NCBI RefSeq assembly: GCF_034140825.1
Contig: NC_089035.1
Location: forward strand, 40,395,001 to 40,459,000
DNA from: Oryza sativa Japonica Group
Taxonomy: Eukaryota > Streptophyta > Magnoliopsida > Poales > Poaceae
Direction: 5' to 3'
DNA length: 64,000 bases
The translations under genes and the position numbers were made by a program. The notes under the pieces are model-generated. The model was not told the origin of the DNA. It was given only the letters and a program-made list of their open reading frames with translations, and made no database searches. Of this stretch, positions 42,923 to 55,049 are shown one piece after another (within the stretch, counting starts at the first letter, position 1; each line of letters opens with the position of its first letter).

Positions 42923-45477
42923 TTCTTACTGTTTATTAGAGAATGTGGGCAATCAGTGGTACCTTAGTAACATTTGTACTGACATTGGAACAGCGTGTTG
43001 TGTATGGTAGGAGCATATGACCGGGCCATAAGGGAGCCGTTTGAACGTAAAAGCATGGAACAAATGGATGAAACTTAAGTAAGACTTGCGTAAAAATAAA
43101 AAAAAAAACTTAAGTAAGACGACGATGAGGATGAGAATGTCGGGCGCCCTCAAAATGCTAATGCCAATGTGGCGGAGCTTGAGCCAGTTTGGCTTTGCAC
43201 GAATTATATGTAATTTGACCTTTCTAAAAAAATGTAATTTGTTGCCTGTTTCCTTCTTTCTTAATGACACAAATTGAGTTTTTTTAACACACCCTAATTT
43301 TACTTGTAGACTAGAGACTATTGTGAATTTGTAATTATGTTCGTAGTTTGGACGATGGTTCGTTACTCTCTAGTAGAAATGATTTGATCCATTAGTTATT
43401 AGAGATAAAGATAAACTAGTAATTTACTGATAGATTGATTAGGGGTAACTTTATTATTTATCATTTTTTGACTAATCGATATGTGGCCATCCACGTTGGC
43501 ATCACTCATATTCAATCGAAATATGCCAAAAAAGAAAAAAAAAAGAGATTTAGCCACTACTAAATTTCAATTATATTTCTCCGTACTTTTTTTTATATAT
43601 AATAATGTCCCTCCATATTTCTACCACCGTTATTTGAGGTGGGGTGATGAAAATGTACATTTCACTGAGAGAATGAACGAAAGGAATGTAACACGAGGAA
43701 GACAATGGTGAGGATGAGAACCATTGCATGGTAGGCTATCCTACGATCACACCTACTACTTGCAAACTTAAGTACAACTAGAGGGCAAGATGGTGGAGTG
43801 GACGGGAACGAGATGATGGTGCTAATTTGCCCGTGACCGGTGACCCCCAAAACAGTTTAATTTAGGCGGTAATTTCACGCATAGCGTTCTTTCCTTCCCA
43901 CATGGTAGAATGTGTTTTAGTTTTGTTGAAACTTGAGAGTGATGCAAAACCTGAGCGGTTTTACCGGTTCGGTTTTGGTCACATGTATGCCTACTATTTG
44001 GGCTTGTTTTCCTAGTACTCCAAGTATATATTTTTAGTTGTAAACTGAAGGAAGACGACGACATTGACGGCGAGAATGCCAGTCCGACCGTGGAGCAGCA
44101 GTGTCTTCTGCTGTCATGTGGGGCCCTTGTTGCAGCCACAGTGTAGAGAAAGCCTTGTTTCTTTCTCCTCTGAAGTCTGAACTTAACGTGGGCTGCCTTT
44201 CCTCACTGACGCAACCATCGTGGCACGAACACGCTGTACATACATACGCGGTGAAACGCCCCTAATGCTTTGCAGAATTGCAAAAGCACAAACGAACAAG
44301 AAACAAAAATGTCCTGTGTTCTCTTCTCTTGGTCCAATGCCCCATAGAGTGAATGCATTAGCTGTGCATCTGGGTTTTTGGATGCTTCCGGTTGGTACAA
44401 GGCATGTGCGCCCTCGTATATCATTCTGACATCTCGGTGTACCGCGATGACCGGGAGATAAATTTTGCATCCAGCTCAAGCTAGCCAACGAGGTACAGTA
44501 TTAATTAGGAGACGAAACAAAAGCACCGAAACAGTATACTCCTTGTTTCCCGGTTCAGAAAACTACTGAACAAAGTTAATGCTTTGGTCTTTTACCAATT
44601 ACCAGTGTTCCCATTTCCGATTGAGCGACGAATCCCGATCTTGACGGTATGACAGTTTTTTTTTCAAATTTCAGTTAAATCTATCGTCTCAATTTTGAAT
44701 TCTTAAAAACCATTTGAAATTTTACTTATAATCCGCTTCCGTCCTCCGTGAAAACAAAAAAAAAACTACAGTTCTCAACCAGTTTTTATTGAAAACTTAA
44801 ACCCTGGTCTATATTAATGATAGAATATCATGTAGTAAATTATGTTTTGAGATTCATGCAAAGCCCTCAAAACTCTAACCTTTTCTTTTTTTCCTTTTTC
44901 CTCCCCATCACCACATGAAGTGCTCAACACTTCCGCTTCTTGTTGCCACCAACGCCCTGGCCTTGTCAGCTGATCGAAATACGCTAATGGCACCAGAGAG
45001 GCTCCCTCGACCAGCCGCCTCCCCTCCCTACTACCCTTCCCCCTCTATTTCTCCTCAAGGTGGCGGCGGCGAGGTGCCCCCGCCCCACCGTCTCCCCCAT
45101 CTCCAGCGACTCACTATTGTCGGATCCACCACCATCTCCTAACTGTACACTTGCTTTGCCTCCACCACCAACACCAGTCCACCGTCTTCCTCCATCCCCG
45201 TGACTCCGATGTCGCCGTGCCGTCCACTAGTTCCACCATGCATCGTCGGGCCACCGCTTGTCGGCAAGACGCCGGTCGTCATGGCTGGTGAAGAAGGGGT
45301 AATTGGAGCTTGAGGAGAAAGAGGTGAGGTCGCCGGAGCAGGAACCGCAAAGCAAATCTAATGGTAGAAATTTACAATATTTTAGCCTCAATTTTCTACC
45401 AACAGTAGTTTAGCATTTCCGTGTAAAAAAAAATGGTTGACATGTCCGTATAGCTGGCTAGCTATTACTTTCTCCAT
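42923..45477. other. Intergenic region, no gene supported
   Basis: AT-rich with scattered short frames lacking family motifs. A GC-rich block at 44900-45300 has several overlapping frames but no recognisable domain. Confidence 0.35.
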
Positions 45478-45592
45478 TTCACAATGTAAGTCATTCTAAC
45501 ATTTCTCATATTCATATTGAATATCTAGATTCATTAATATCAATATGAATGTGGAAAATGCTAGAATAACTTACATTGCGAAACGGAGGGAG
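45478..45592. mobile_element. Stowaway MITE, complete
   Basis: A 115-bp element flanked by TA (45476-45477, 45593-45594). The inverted ends CTTTCTCCATTTCACAATGT and CTCCCTCCGTTTCGCAATGT enclose a near-palindrome around TTCATATTGAATATCTAGAT. Same family as the Helitron-split element at 26766-28753. Confidence 0.85.
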
Positions 45593-45594
45593 TA

Positions 45595-48195
45595 GCTAGC
45601 AGCTGTAGTTAGCAATCTCGTGAACTAGTGTTGGCCCTGCGAGGTGTGAGTTCAGGCTGCACCTGATGGGCACAACCTGTCGGGGAAGCTAGCGAGCCAT
45701 CATTGGGAGCAGCATGATAGCAGTGGGGATCAACCCATTGATCCGAGCAAAAACACGCACACAGGGCAGGCAGAGCAGGCACCACACGCGCATACGGGAT
45801 TCACACGCCTCCAGTACGCATAGTGCGAACATATTCTCCTTTCTGCTCGCCATGAAGAGGAAAATCTCTGCAGAAATGCAGCCTCTCGACCGTGGCGAGC
45901 TGAGGCTGAGCTGAGATGAGCTTTCGGTCGCCATCGACGCATCATGGGTGGCATCGTTGTCGTGCATTTGGATGCTGCCGAAAGAATCAGAGAAAACCTC
46001 GAGAAGAAAGAAAGGGAGAGATGCAGATACTCTGTCTGTGCTGTCCAGGTTTGCCTTCCCTTTTCTTCCTTTCATCAGTCACCAACCTGCATGCATGGAT
46101 GATGATTTGGAGAGAAAAGGGGAAATGGATGAATGATTTGATTGCACAAGAGCGAGCTAAAGCTCTCATCATGTACCACAACCTGGATGCACCTGTAACA
46201 AGCTCGTAGCCGTCACCTACATCGGGAAATATTCAGCCTGTTTTTTTTTTGGCTTAATTATCTGCTGTTCCAGCCTGTATGATTTTCAGAACTACTCGGC
46301 TGTTTCAGCGTATGAGCAGCTATGATTGGCTGGCTGAGACAGTACCACTGATCACTCATCATTCGTGCTTGCTTAGATCTTAATGGCGAGTGATTAGCAC
46401 CGAGTTAGTTAAGGGTTTGGTGAAAGCTACTACTAGTGCTGCCGGATTAAGATTTAACGGCGATGGCAAGGACGGGGACGTACCGGGCCGGGTGTGTGCG
46501 CGGGCAATGATCGTGTCGCGCCGAGGCGGAGCCCAGATGGCGCGAATGATTCGGGCGGCGAAAAACAAACCACTGCACATGACCTACTACAGTACCACTC
46601 CGTCCTAAAAAAAAATACTGCTAGCTACGAATCTGAACACACATATATATCAAGTTCGTATGTAGGATGGGTCTTTTTCTAGACAGAGAGAGTATACTTC
46701 ATCCGTTAAAAAAAACAAACCTAAAACTAGATACTATCATATATTCTAGTGCAACAAATTATAGACATACTTCTACTAGTATATATCACGTTCAGTTTTA
46801 GATTTTTTTTAAAAAACATATGTAGAGTAGTCGAATGCAAGATTGCAATGCAGGGATCAGGTCACCAGGACAACGGATGGGCCATGCACCCATCGCCGTC
46901 GCCGGCCGCGCGGCGCGGTGGCGCGCTCCGCTCCACGCTCTCTTCTTCCCTGATGCCCGACAAGACCCGTTCTTTGCTAATGGTGGTATAGAATACTTCT
47001 GTGATGCGCTTACAAAAGTAGATTTCGCCAAAGTTAACCTTGTACATCAGTATTATTAGATATAACTTTTCTAACTATTTGTTATTTTCTCTTTTTGAAT
47101 TTATTTATGTATTTATTTATGGGACTAGCTATATTTATGATATCATATTAAAAAAAGTTAAAATCTTGTTACAATGTAAATAGCATACATTTACACTTCA
47201 AAACTTATACTAAGTAAGTTATTTATATTGTAAATAACATACATTTACAATGTAAATAACTTATGGATGTTAACATATATATAAATACGAACAATATTAG
47301 AAAGTCTTATAATATGAAATGAGGGAAGTACAACATTTATACTGTAAGTTATATAAGAGAATAATGATAAAAGTAAATAATTACCAACTTGGAAGATAAG
47401 ATTGAGAGAGAAACACTAGCAATCACATATTTAAAAAATGATTGAGTCAAGTCAGAAATGTGGCACTATATTTACACCAAATTCGTTAATTTATTGGCTA
47501 ATAAGCTTACTAACTAAACCGAATTAACATGCCATAATTACGGTCACTTGGAGCCTGGAGGCCAAGTCATCAAACGGCACCGGCTGGACCCACGTTTGGT
47601 TACGTCTCACCAACCGGTTCCCGATTCTGTGCAACAGAGACCGAAAGGAAAGGGAAAGGATTGGGATATTTGGGATTAGGACAAACAGATGGTACACTTT
47701 GTCACTCTATGATTATTATCGGTCACGTACGTACTAGTAAGTGCAGGCCCCTCCACCTGAGCCGGAGTTGATAGCATTAGTTTAGATTGTTAGCTAGCGG
47801 CTACAGAAAGAAGGATTAGTTGGTCTAATAAAAGGTTTAGTTTTATGGGGATCTTAGAAAGGCTTTAACTTTTGGACGTGTTTTAGTTAATCATGAGCTT
47901 GATTGGGTGCCGGCTGCTGGATGCATGGGCACGTTAAGTACGAACACGCGGCATGATGGATGCGTTGTCTTAGCTTTCGGGACGTCCCGGCCGGAAATGC
48001 CTCTTATGATTATTAAAGAATTAGGTCATGGGGTTAATAATACATGGAAATACAGGGTCTAATGGGCGACCTTTGATCGAGGCCCAGTACTGGTTATGGG
48101 CCCAATAAACTGTGCAAAGGCTTCATGGGCTACAAAGGAGATCATCCACAAAATTTGTGGGTCCAAGATAGTCACGGCCCATTATTTGCAACATA
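45595..48195. other. Intergenic region, no gene supported
   Basis: Short frames at 45689-46209 and 46380-47060 have no recognisable domain. 46696-46810 resembles a decayed Stowaway end. 47190-47280 holds TTACAATGTAAATAACATACA inverted units, a small palindrome. Confidence 0.35.
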
Positions 48196-48745
48196 CTCCC
48201 TCCGTCCCAATATATAAGAGCATCCCCAGCAGCTCATCTAAATTTCATCCTCCATACTCCCATTTGGATAGCCATCCAAAAAAATTCTCACTCTATATAA
48301 CTTTTCACTTCAACAGATCATCCATATTACATCCTAAATATACCAACATCCTATATTTTATTAATATTTTTCAACTACCACACATTTTTACTCATATCCC
48401 TCTCACCTTTCACCACTTAAAAAAAATCTCGGGAAGTGGGTAGTTGAGGATGGAGTGAGGAGAGAGAACCTCCATATTTAGCATAGGAAGGGCTAGGTTT
48501 GGAGAATCTCCAAAAATGGAGTATGTGATGGTGACTTTGCTGGAGCACTATTTTTCTCCTCCATACTCCAAATATCGGATGGATGACTAGATAAAGGAGC
48601 TGCTGGGGATGCTCTAAGAACCTAGAACCGGATAAAACATTTTATAGTACTATGAATCTGGACATCATAGGCTACCTGTCCAGATTCGTAGTACTAGGAA
48701 ATATCCCATCCGATTTTAGGTTCTTATATATTGGGACGGAGGAAG
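48196..48745. mobile_element. Stowaway MITE containing a nested Tourist-like MITE
   Basis: The outer element has ends CTCCCTCCGTCCCAATATAT and CTTCCTCCGTCCCAATATAT with TA on both sides. It is interrupted by the inner element at 48218-48614. The outer interior (48630-48720) is itself a palindrome around GGACATCATAGGCTACCTGT. Confidence 0.88.
48218..48614. mobile_element. Tourist-like MITE nested in the Stowaway element
   Basis: A 397-bp element with ends GAGCATCCCCAGCAGCTCAT and GAGCATCCCCAGCAGCTCCT, flanked by TAA (48215-48217, 48615-48617), the PIF/Harbinger target type. Removing it restores a contiguous outer element. Confidence 0.88.
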
Positions 48746-48890
48746 TACTCATCAGCTTCCATGTTTAATTTCCACGATAATTTTTTTCACTAAAAACCAA
48801 ACTTTCTTCATTCATTCACGGGAGAATGTGGACTGGACTGTCAGTACCGCGCGCACACAATCAACATGACCAAAAAGCATCAGATGCCGC

Positions 48891-49460
48891 TAGGGATGGC
48901 AATCGGGTGCGACGGGTACGGGTAGTGCCTATCCATACCCGTGCCCATGAGATTATTTTTTTCCGTGGGTATATCTATTACTACATGACGGGTAAGAATG
49001 GTTGCCCATGCCCATCGCCCACGGGCGCCTTGTGCCCGCAGGCGTGCCCGTTTACCCGCCACTACAAAAGTAGTGGAATAAAAAGTCTACAAGCTTCTAA
49101 GTTCGATATCGAATTTAAAACATCAAATATTCTCTGTCTCGGTGTGGTGTCTCTCCTCTGACGGCGATAGAGTAAGAGGGAGAGATAATAAGGGAAATAA
49201 AAGGAAAACCGTAGAAAACAAAGAACGTGGCTTATGTATTCTAGTGGATTTTGCTTCTAGCCTACATGTAAGTTAGATTTCGTGGGTAAACGGGCAAAGC
49301 GGGCATGGGTAGTGATTACCCATACCCATGCCCATTTACCCATCAGGCATAGCTTTTAACCCAATAAAATATCTATGGGTATAAAATGGAGAACAAATTT
49401 AATCCTAATAGGGTTTTTAACCACGGGTAAATAGAAAAACGGGCACAATTGCCATCCCTA
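48891..49460. mobile_element. Non-autonomous hAT element
   Basis: The ends TAGGGATGGCAAT and its complement are flanked by a perfect 8-bp duplication GATGCCGC (48883-48890, 49461-49468), diagnostic of hAT. Interior repeats of TACCCATACCCATGCCCAT and its inverse. 570 bp, no transposase. Confidence 0.92.
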
Positions 49461-49468
49461 GATGCCGC

Positions 49469-50002
49469 CATGGACTGTCTCCATCCAAACCTACGTGTAT
49501 CTTCAGGATGAGACACGCCGACGCGTCATGCCGCCTCAAAGGCCGCGGAAACCCAACCGCCCGTCCGCCAGCCCAGCCGCTGTGACGTGCTCACTGTTTC
49601 GGCGGACGGACGCATATGTGTCCGTTTCGCAATAAACACACGGGAGCAATCGCATCACGCCGACCCAAAAAAAACCGTCCCGTCCGCTCCGCGGCGCTTG
49701 ACAACGCGTGGTGCACCCAATAGCTCTAGCGTGACAAGACTCCTACGCCGTCACGCACCCACGCACGCACGCACGCACGCATATATGTGCAGTGTAGCGT
49801 GATGTACCACTTCTACCAACTGGTGGTAGTAGCATTGCCTACTTTCACATACGCGCGGCGCCGCTGGTGCTGGCTGGCTGGCGCGCGCACCGGCGGGCGG
49901 AGAGCGAGGTTTTTCGCCGGTGTTTTGGTTGGCCTCCGCCGTTCCGCGCGGTGGTGGTGGTGGTGGTTGCTGTGGTAGCGAGGGTACGCTTTGGAGACGG
50001 AG
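49469..50002 (+). promoter_or_regulatory. Promoter and leader region of the NPF gene
   Basis: A short ACGC repeat at 49756-49780 precedes ATATATG. It becomes GC-rich toward the ATG at 50003. No clear TATA box assigned. Confidence 0.35.
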
Positions 50003-53000
50003 ATGGAGATCGGCGCCGTTGAGAACGGGGGTGTCGTCGGTGGTGAAGTTGTGGCAGGCAAGAGGGGGAAGACGCCGCAAGGTTGGAAGTGCATGCCATT
50101 CATCATAGGTGAGGCTCCCGTTCCAGTGATTTCTTTCTACGTTTTGCGATCCGTATAGTATGTTAACGGCCCTTTGAATCGTAGGATTAAGAAAACATAA
50201 GAATAGGAAAAACGCAGGATTTTAAAAAGGTATATAAGTGTAAAACAGAGGATTACAAAACGTAAGAAAAACACATGAATTACCGTTTGATTGAACCGCA
50301 GGAATTGGATGAGAGAGATAAACTCAAAGAAAAATTACCAAGAGGTTAAAGCTCATGCTAAATTTTCTCTAAAATCTCTATAAGATTGTGCATTCCATAG
50401 GAATTTCAAAGAATTGGATAGGATTTAATCTTTTGTTTCAAATGGCTTCATAGAAAATTTTCCTATAGAATTGAAATCCTCTAAAATTTCTATGTTTTTC
50501 TTCCAAATCAAAGGGGCCCTAAAGGAGCGAAGGCAGGCCTAGAGTAGTTAGGGCTTGAGCCTTAGACTTGTCTTCAGAATTATGGTTAAATTATCTTAAA
50601 CCACCATGTAACTTTAAGAAAAAAAAAGCAACTCACTAGTTTAAGTTCACTCTTTAATGATTTCTAGCTCCGTCGCTGACGTTACTAGACCTAATACCTC
50701 TGCCGTCACTGATGTTACTTAGGCTGCGTTCGTTTCCAGGGACCTAATACCAACTCCCCCTCTCATATTTCGTGTACACGCTTTTCAAACAGTGCGTTTT
50801 TACAAAAGTTTCTATACAAAAGTTACTTAAAAATCATATTGATCTATTATTTTGAAAAAAAATAACTAGTACTTAATTAATCACGCACTAATGGACCACT
50901 CCGTTTTACGTGTGAAGGGAATGAGTTCCTTAGCCAAGAAACGAACGCAGCCTTAGACCTCTCAAATGCTGCACGGCTACACCGTAGGCTTGAAAATAAC
51001 AAGATAGACGCAACGCTCAAATACACGTATGTATACACACGCACACCTACCTACACATATTGAATGGCAAGGTTTATTTTGGCTACAATTTAAACATGCC
51101 CGAAGTCCCCTTTTTATAGATAGTTTCATGTGAAAGATCAATTCATTTCCTTTGATAATATAGAAAATAAATTGCATCCTGAGAAGGGCCATATATATAG
51201 ATCATAGATGTATATGTCCATGGTATTCGTATTCGATTAGCACGTACGGAAGACTCTTTTAATCACTCGTATTCGTGAATCATCTCATTAATACTTCTAC
51301 ATGACTACCGTAAATCATATACTAATATCCATTCAATATAAGAGTATTTTCAGACTCTGAGCCTAGACCAAGTATATGTTGATTTGGTCTGGCTTGGCTT
51401 GGCTTCTTTGTCTAAATTTAGACATGACAACATGGGTGCTCTAACCCGGTGATCCCTGCACAGGATACACCCTGCCTCAAATCAAAGCAAAAAGGGATTC
51501 ACGAATGAATTATGTTGTACTTCAAGCGGATCAAATCAAAATGCTCATTATAATGTACTGAATGGATGCCCTTTTCTGATTGTATCTATGTAGCAACTGA
51601 GACATTTGAAAAGGTTGCGACAATTGGAGTGGTAGCAAATTTGACGGTCTATCTTGTGAAGCGCTTCAACATTGGGCAAATTGAGGCAGCTAATATTACC
51701 AACATATTCTTCGGTACGCTTAACTTTGCGCCATTGCTAGGCGCCTTCATCTCCGACGTCTACTTGGGAAGGTTCAAAACACTAGCCTATGGATGCTTCG
51801 CCAGCCTCCTGGTATGTCCATATGATGACCAAACCATCTCTCTTAGTAGTTTCATTTCACCTGCTTGGCAGCAGAAAGAAATGCAAGGTCACTTGTCATT
51901 GTCAAATAAGGCTTCACCCAACGAATAAAAAGATCAGCAATAGCTTAATGCTTTTTTTTCATTAGAAACGAAGAATGTACAATAAGCCCCAACTGATGCA
52001 AGAAACTGATATATAGTGCACATCCAACATTTTTGTTGATTTAAGCTCTTCCCAGGAGTGTAGTTCATCAACATGAACTCATTTTAATTTATTTATTTGC
52101 TAAAATAACAGGGGATGCTGGGAATGACTTTGTATGCATCACTTCCAGCTCTCAAGCCACCGATCTGCCATGAAAAAACCCGACTAGGCGGAGGCTGCAA
52201 CAGTCCATCAACACTCCAGCTAAGTGTGCTATACCTTTCTCTAGGCTTTCTAATTATCGGTGGAGGAGCGATCCGGCCTTGTAGCTTGCCCTTTGGAGTA
52301 GACCAGTTTGATAAGACCGACGAAGAAGGTCGAAAGGGACTAAACAGCTATTATAATTGGTACTATGGAACAAGTACTGCTGCCCTTGTGTTATCTATGA
52401 TTGTCATCATCTACATCCAGAACAATGTCAGCTGGCCAATAGGATTTGGCATACCCACATTACTCATGTTTCTCGCCATTATCATGTTATTTCTGGGTAC
52501 CAACCTGTACGTCCATGTACAACCAGAGGGAAGCATATTTGCTGGAATTGCCCAGGTTTTAGTGGCTTCATTTAAAAAGAGAAATCTCAAGCTTCCTTGT
52601 CCTCATGATATAAACCAACAAGGATTGATGCTCTACAACCCTCCTTCCAAGGGCAACCGCGTATTCAGATTGCCACTTACTTCCCAGTTCAGGTAAACAT
52701 CTGTTACCACTAAAGATGAACAGAATTGGAACTAATGTAGCTAGAGATGTAATCAACTTAGAGTGGAGGAAAAACTAAAACAATGACTAGTCATAGTGAA
52801 AGTATTAGAACATCCAACAAACTGAGAAGTGATAAATGCATTGTCATATGTATATGTGCACACACTTTTACGCGTATAGTGTGCTTCAGGAGTTTTTGCA
52901 AGAACATTACAATGAATCGGATATGGGTTGGTTTTCTTGAAATTTATATCTGCATCAATCCCGAGGCACATTTGAAATTATGATGTTGCATGTATATATG

Positions 53001-54392
53001 TACATGTGGAAAAAAACGAAATTTGAAAAACATAAGTTCTTGACATTGTTCTATTTTATTGCCAAAACATTGTAAGTTTTCAAAGCAAAGCAACACCAAA
53101 TAATTAATCAGGTTGTTGAATTTAGTGATTTTTATTCATTACCTCTTACCAAGTTGTAAGACTCAGATACCTTTTATACAGTTGAATATTAAACTCATAT
53201 AGATCATGCATATCATAACTTGCACGAGTATTTTGTATGCTTATCAACACGAGCACACATAAATATTTACTGATAGATGCTATATTGCTATCTATGTGCT
53301 GGGCAAGAAAATGCAGAAATTCATATTTGTTGGTAAATATACACCCTTTTTCCTCTAGTAAATGCATAGAATGCACCACATGCTTAAATGGAGTTAAGAA
53401 GAAACATGCTGGTCATATCAAACAAAATACTGACCCTTTCAAAGAATTATATGCTAGATGCCATCATAGTTTGATGCATGTTACTCATCCTCAGGTTTCT
53501 GAACAAGGGTGCAATTGTAATGGGTGATGATATAAATGTTGATGGTTCTGCAAGAAACTCTTGGGAGCTTTGCAACGTCCAACAAATAGAGGAGGTCAAA
53601 TGCTTAATAAGAATTGTGCCGGTTTGTATTTCTGGAGTCTTATGCTTTGTCGCATTGGCTCAGCAATTCACCTATATAATCTTGCAAACATTTACAATGG
53701 ACTGTCACTTTGGGACGCACTTTGAAATCCCAGCAGGCTCTGTTGTATCCATATCCCTTATTGCCCTAACTCTATTCATCCCCATTTATGACCGGATTTT
53801 AGTACCAATAGCTAGAGGATTCACTGGAGTGGAAAGTGGTATTACACTTCTACAGAGACAGGGTATAGGATTGGCCATTTCTCCCATTTCAATGGTGGTA
53901 GCAGGACTTGTCGAACGTAAGAGGAGGAACTCAGCCTTGTCGAATGGAGGAATATCGCCTATGTCAGTCTTGTGGCTTGCACCCCAACTTGTTTTAATGG
54001 GTATTGCTGAGGCCTTCAATGCAGTTGGACAAATAGAATTCTACAATAAGCAGTTTCCAGAGAACATGCAAACCCTAGCAGGATCTCTGTTCTTCTGTAC
54101 TATAGCTGGAGCAAACTACCTGAGTACTGCTCTGGCAAACATCATGAGAAAGGTCACGACCAGAGATGGTCACTCAAGCTGGTTAACAGACAACATTAAT
54201 CTTGGCAAACTCGACTATTACTTCTATTTTATTGCCCTTATGGGAGTCCTGAACCTTATTTATTTTCTTATATGCTCACACTTCTACCAATATAAGGTAA
54301 TGTCACTCCATTCTGAAGAATCCATCAAAATACCTACCAAGGAAGAAGAAGCCACAGAGATCGACATTGACACAGATGCACCTAGCAAATGA
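50003..54392 (+). CDS. NPF (NRT1/PTR family) transporter
   Basis: Four exons: 50003-50108, 51594-51811, 52112-52692, 53495-54392 (1803 nt, 600 aa), all in phase. It is a 12-helix proton-coupled transporter of the plasma or vacuolar membrane. Visible motifs: the proton-coupling ExxEK in helix 1 (ETFEK, residues 38-42); IFFGTLNFAPLLGAFISDVY; the family signature GGGAIRPCSLPFGVDQFD; a central basic cytosolic loop; SWLTDNINLGKLDYYFYFIA near the end; and an acidic C-terminal tail. Sequence style is nearest the NPF2 group (nitrate or glucosinolate-type carriers); substrate cannot be set from sequence. Exon 1 is a short N-terminal exon with TPQGWKCMPFIIA, typical of NPF genes. Intron 1 (1485 bp) holds two MITEs. 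Strand-convergent with the RRM gene, 660 bp apart. Confidence 0.92.
50168..50518. mobile_element. MITE in NPF intron 1 (GGCCCTTTGAAT type)
   Basis: Inverted ends GGCCCTTTGAATCGTAGGAT and GGCCCCTTTGATTTGGAAGA. The interior has AT-rich inverted segments (GGATTTTAAAAAGG; AATCCTCTAAAATTTC). Non-coding. Confidence 0.6.
50722..50952. mobile_element. Tourist-like MITE in NPF intron 1
   Basis: A 231-bp element with ends GGCTGCGTTCGTTTCCAGG and GGCTGCGTTCGTTTCTTGG, flanked by TTA on both sides (50719-50721, 50953-50955). A common PIF/Harbinger MITE family of rice. Confidence 0.9.
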
Positions 54393-55049
54393 ATAGTGCA
54401 ACTGCGAGTCTAATTGATCTGGCACAAGGAATATACTTTTGGACATGGTGACATATTCAAATTCCAATTTCGAATTCACTTTAGAAGAGGCTCTAATGTT
54501 TGTAACATCAAACAGACCTCTGTGTCATCTTATGGATGTGACAAAAACAAGTGTACCATAGCAAGGGGGTGACATGTTATCTAGCAAACATGAATAAAGA
54601 GTTTAAATGGCCTGTCCTGTTGTATTCGAAGTAATGGAGTGTGAGTGATAGCTTATGAAACTTAAACAAGTCCATAATGGTTATGCGACAAGTAAGCACA
54701 GGTCATACACCATCTTTTTCTATTAGAGCCTTTAATGTGCAATATTTGAAATTCTTATAGATGCTTTTACGAACATGATTTGCAGTAACTAGCCATTTAT
54801 CAGGTAATAAGAAAAAAGTGAGCTCTATTAATAGTTGTGTCATCTTTGAACTATTGCTGTCGGTAATCTCACATTCTCACACAGTGTGGGTGATCCTTCG
54901 TATACTTAATGTCTAATATAAGTAACTTTTTTTTATTAAAAAAAGTCATGCCAGGTGGAGAGATCTTATTTGATTGCTTAAAATGTTATATGATAAAAAT
55001 CACAGAAATGTTTATATAGAATAAAGAATTTATGGTACCAAAAAAATCT
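54393..55049. other. Convergent 3' region between NPF and RRM genes
   Basis: AT-rich; no additional gene. Both 3' UTRs probably lie here. Confidence 0.4.

Noticed and set aside
44915-45142. Possible small GC-rich gene
   Set aside because: Pro/Ser-rich frame with no motif, no splice-consistent continuation and frames open on both strands.
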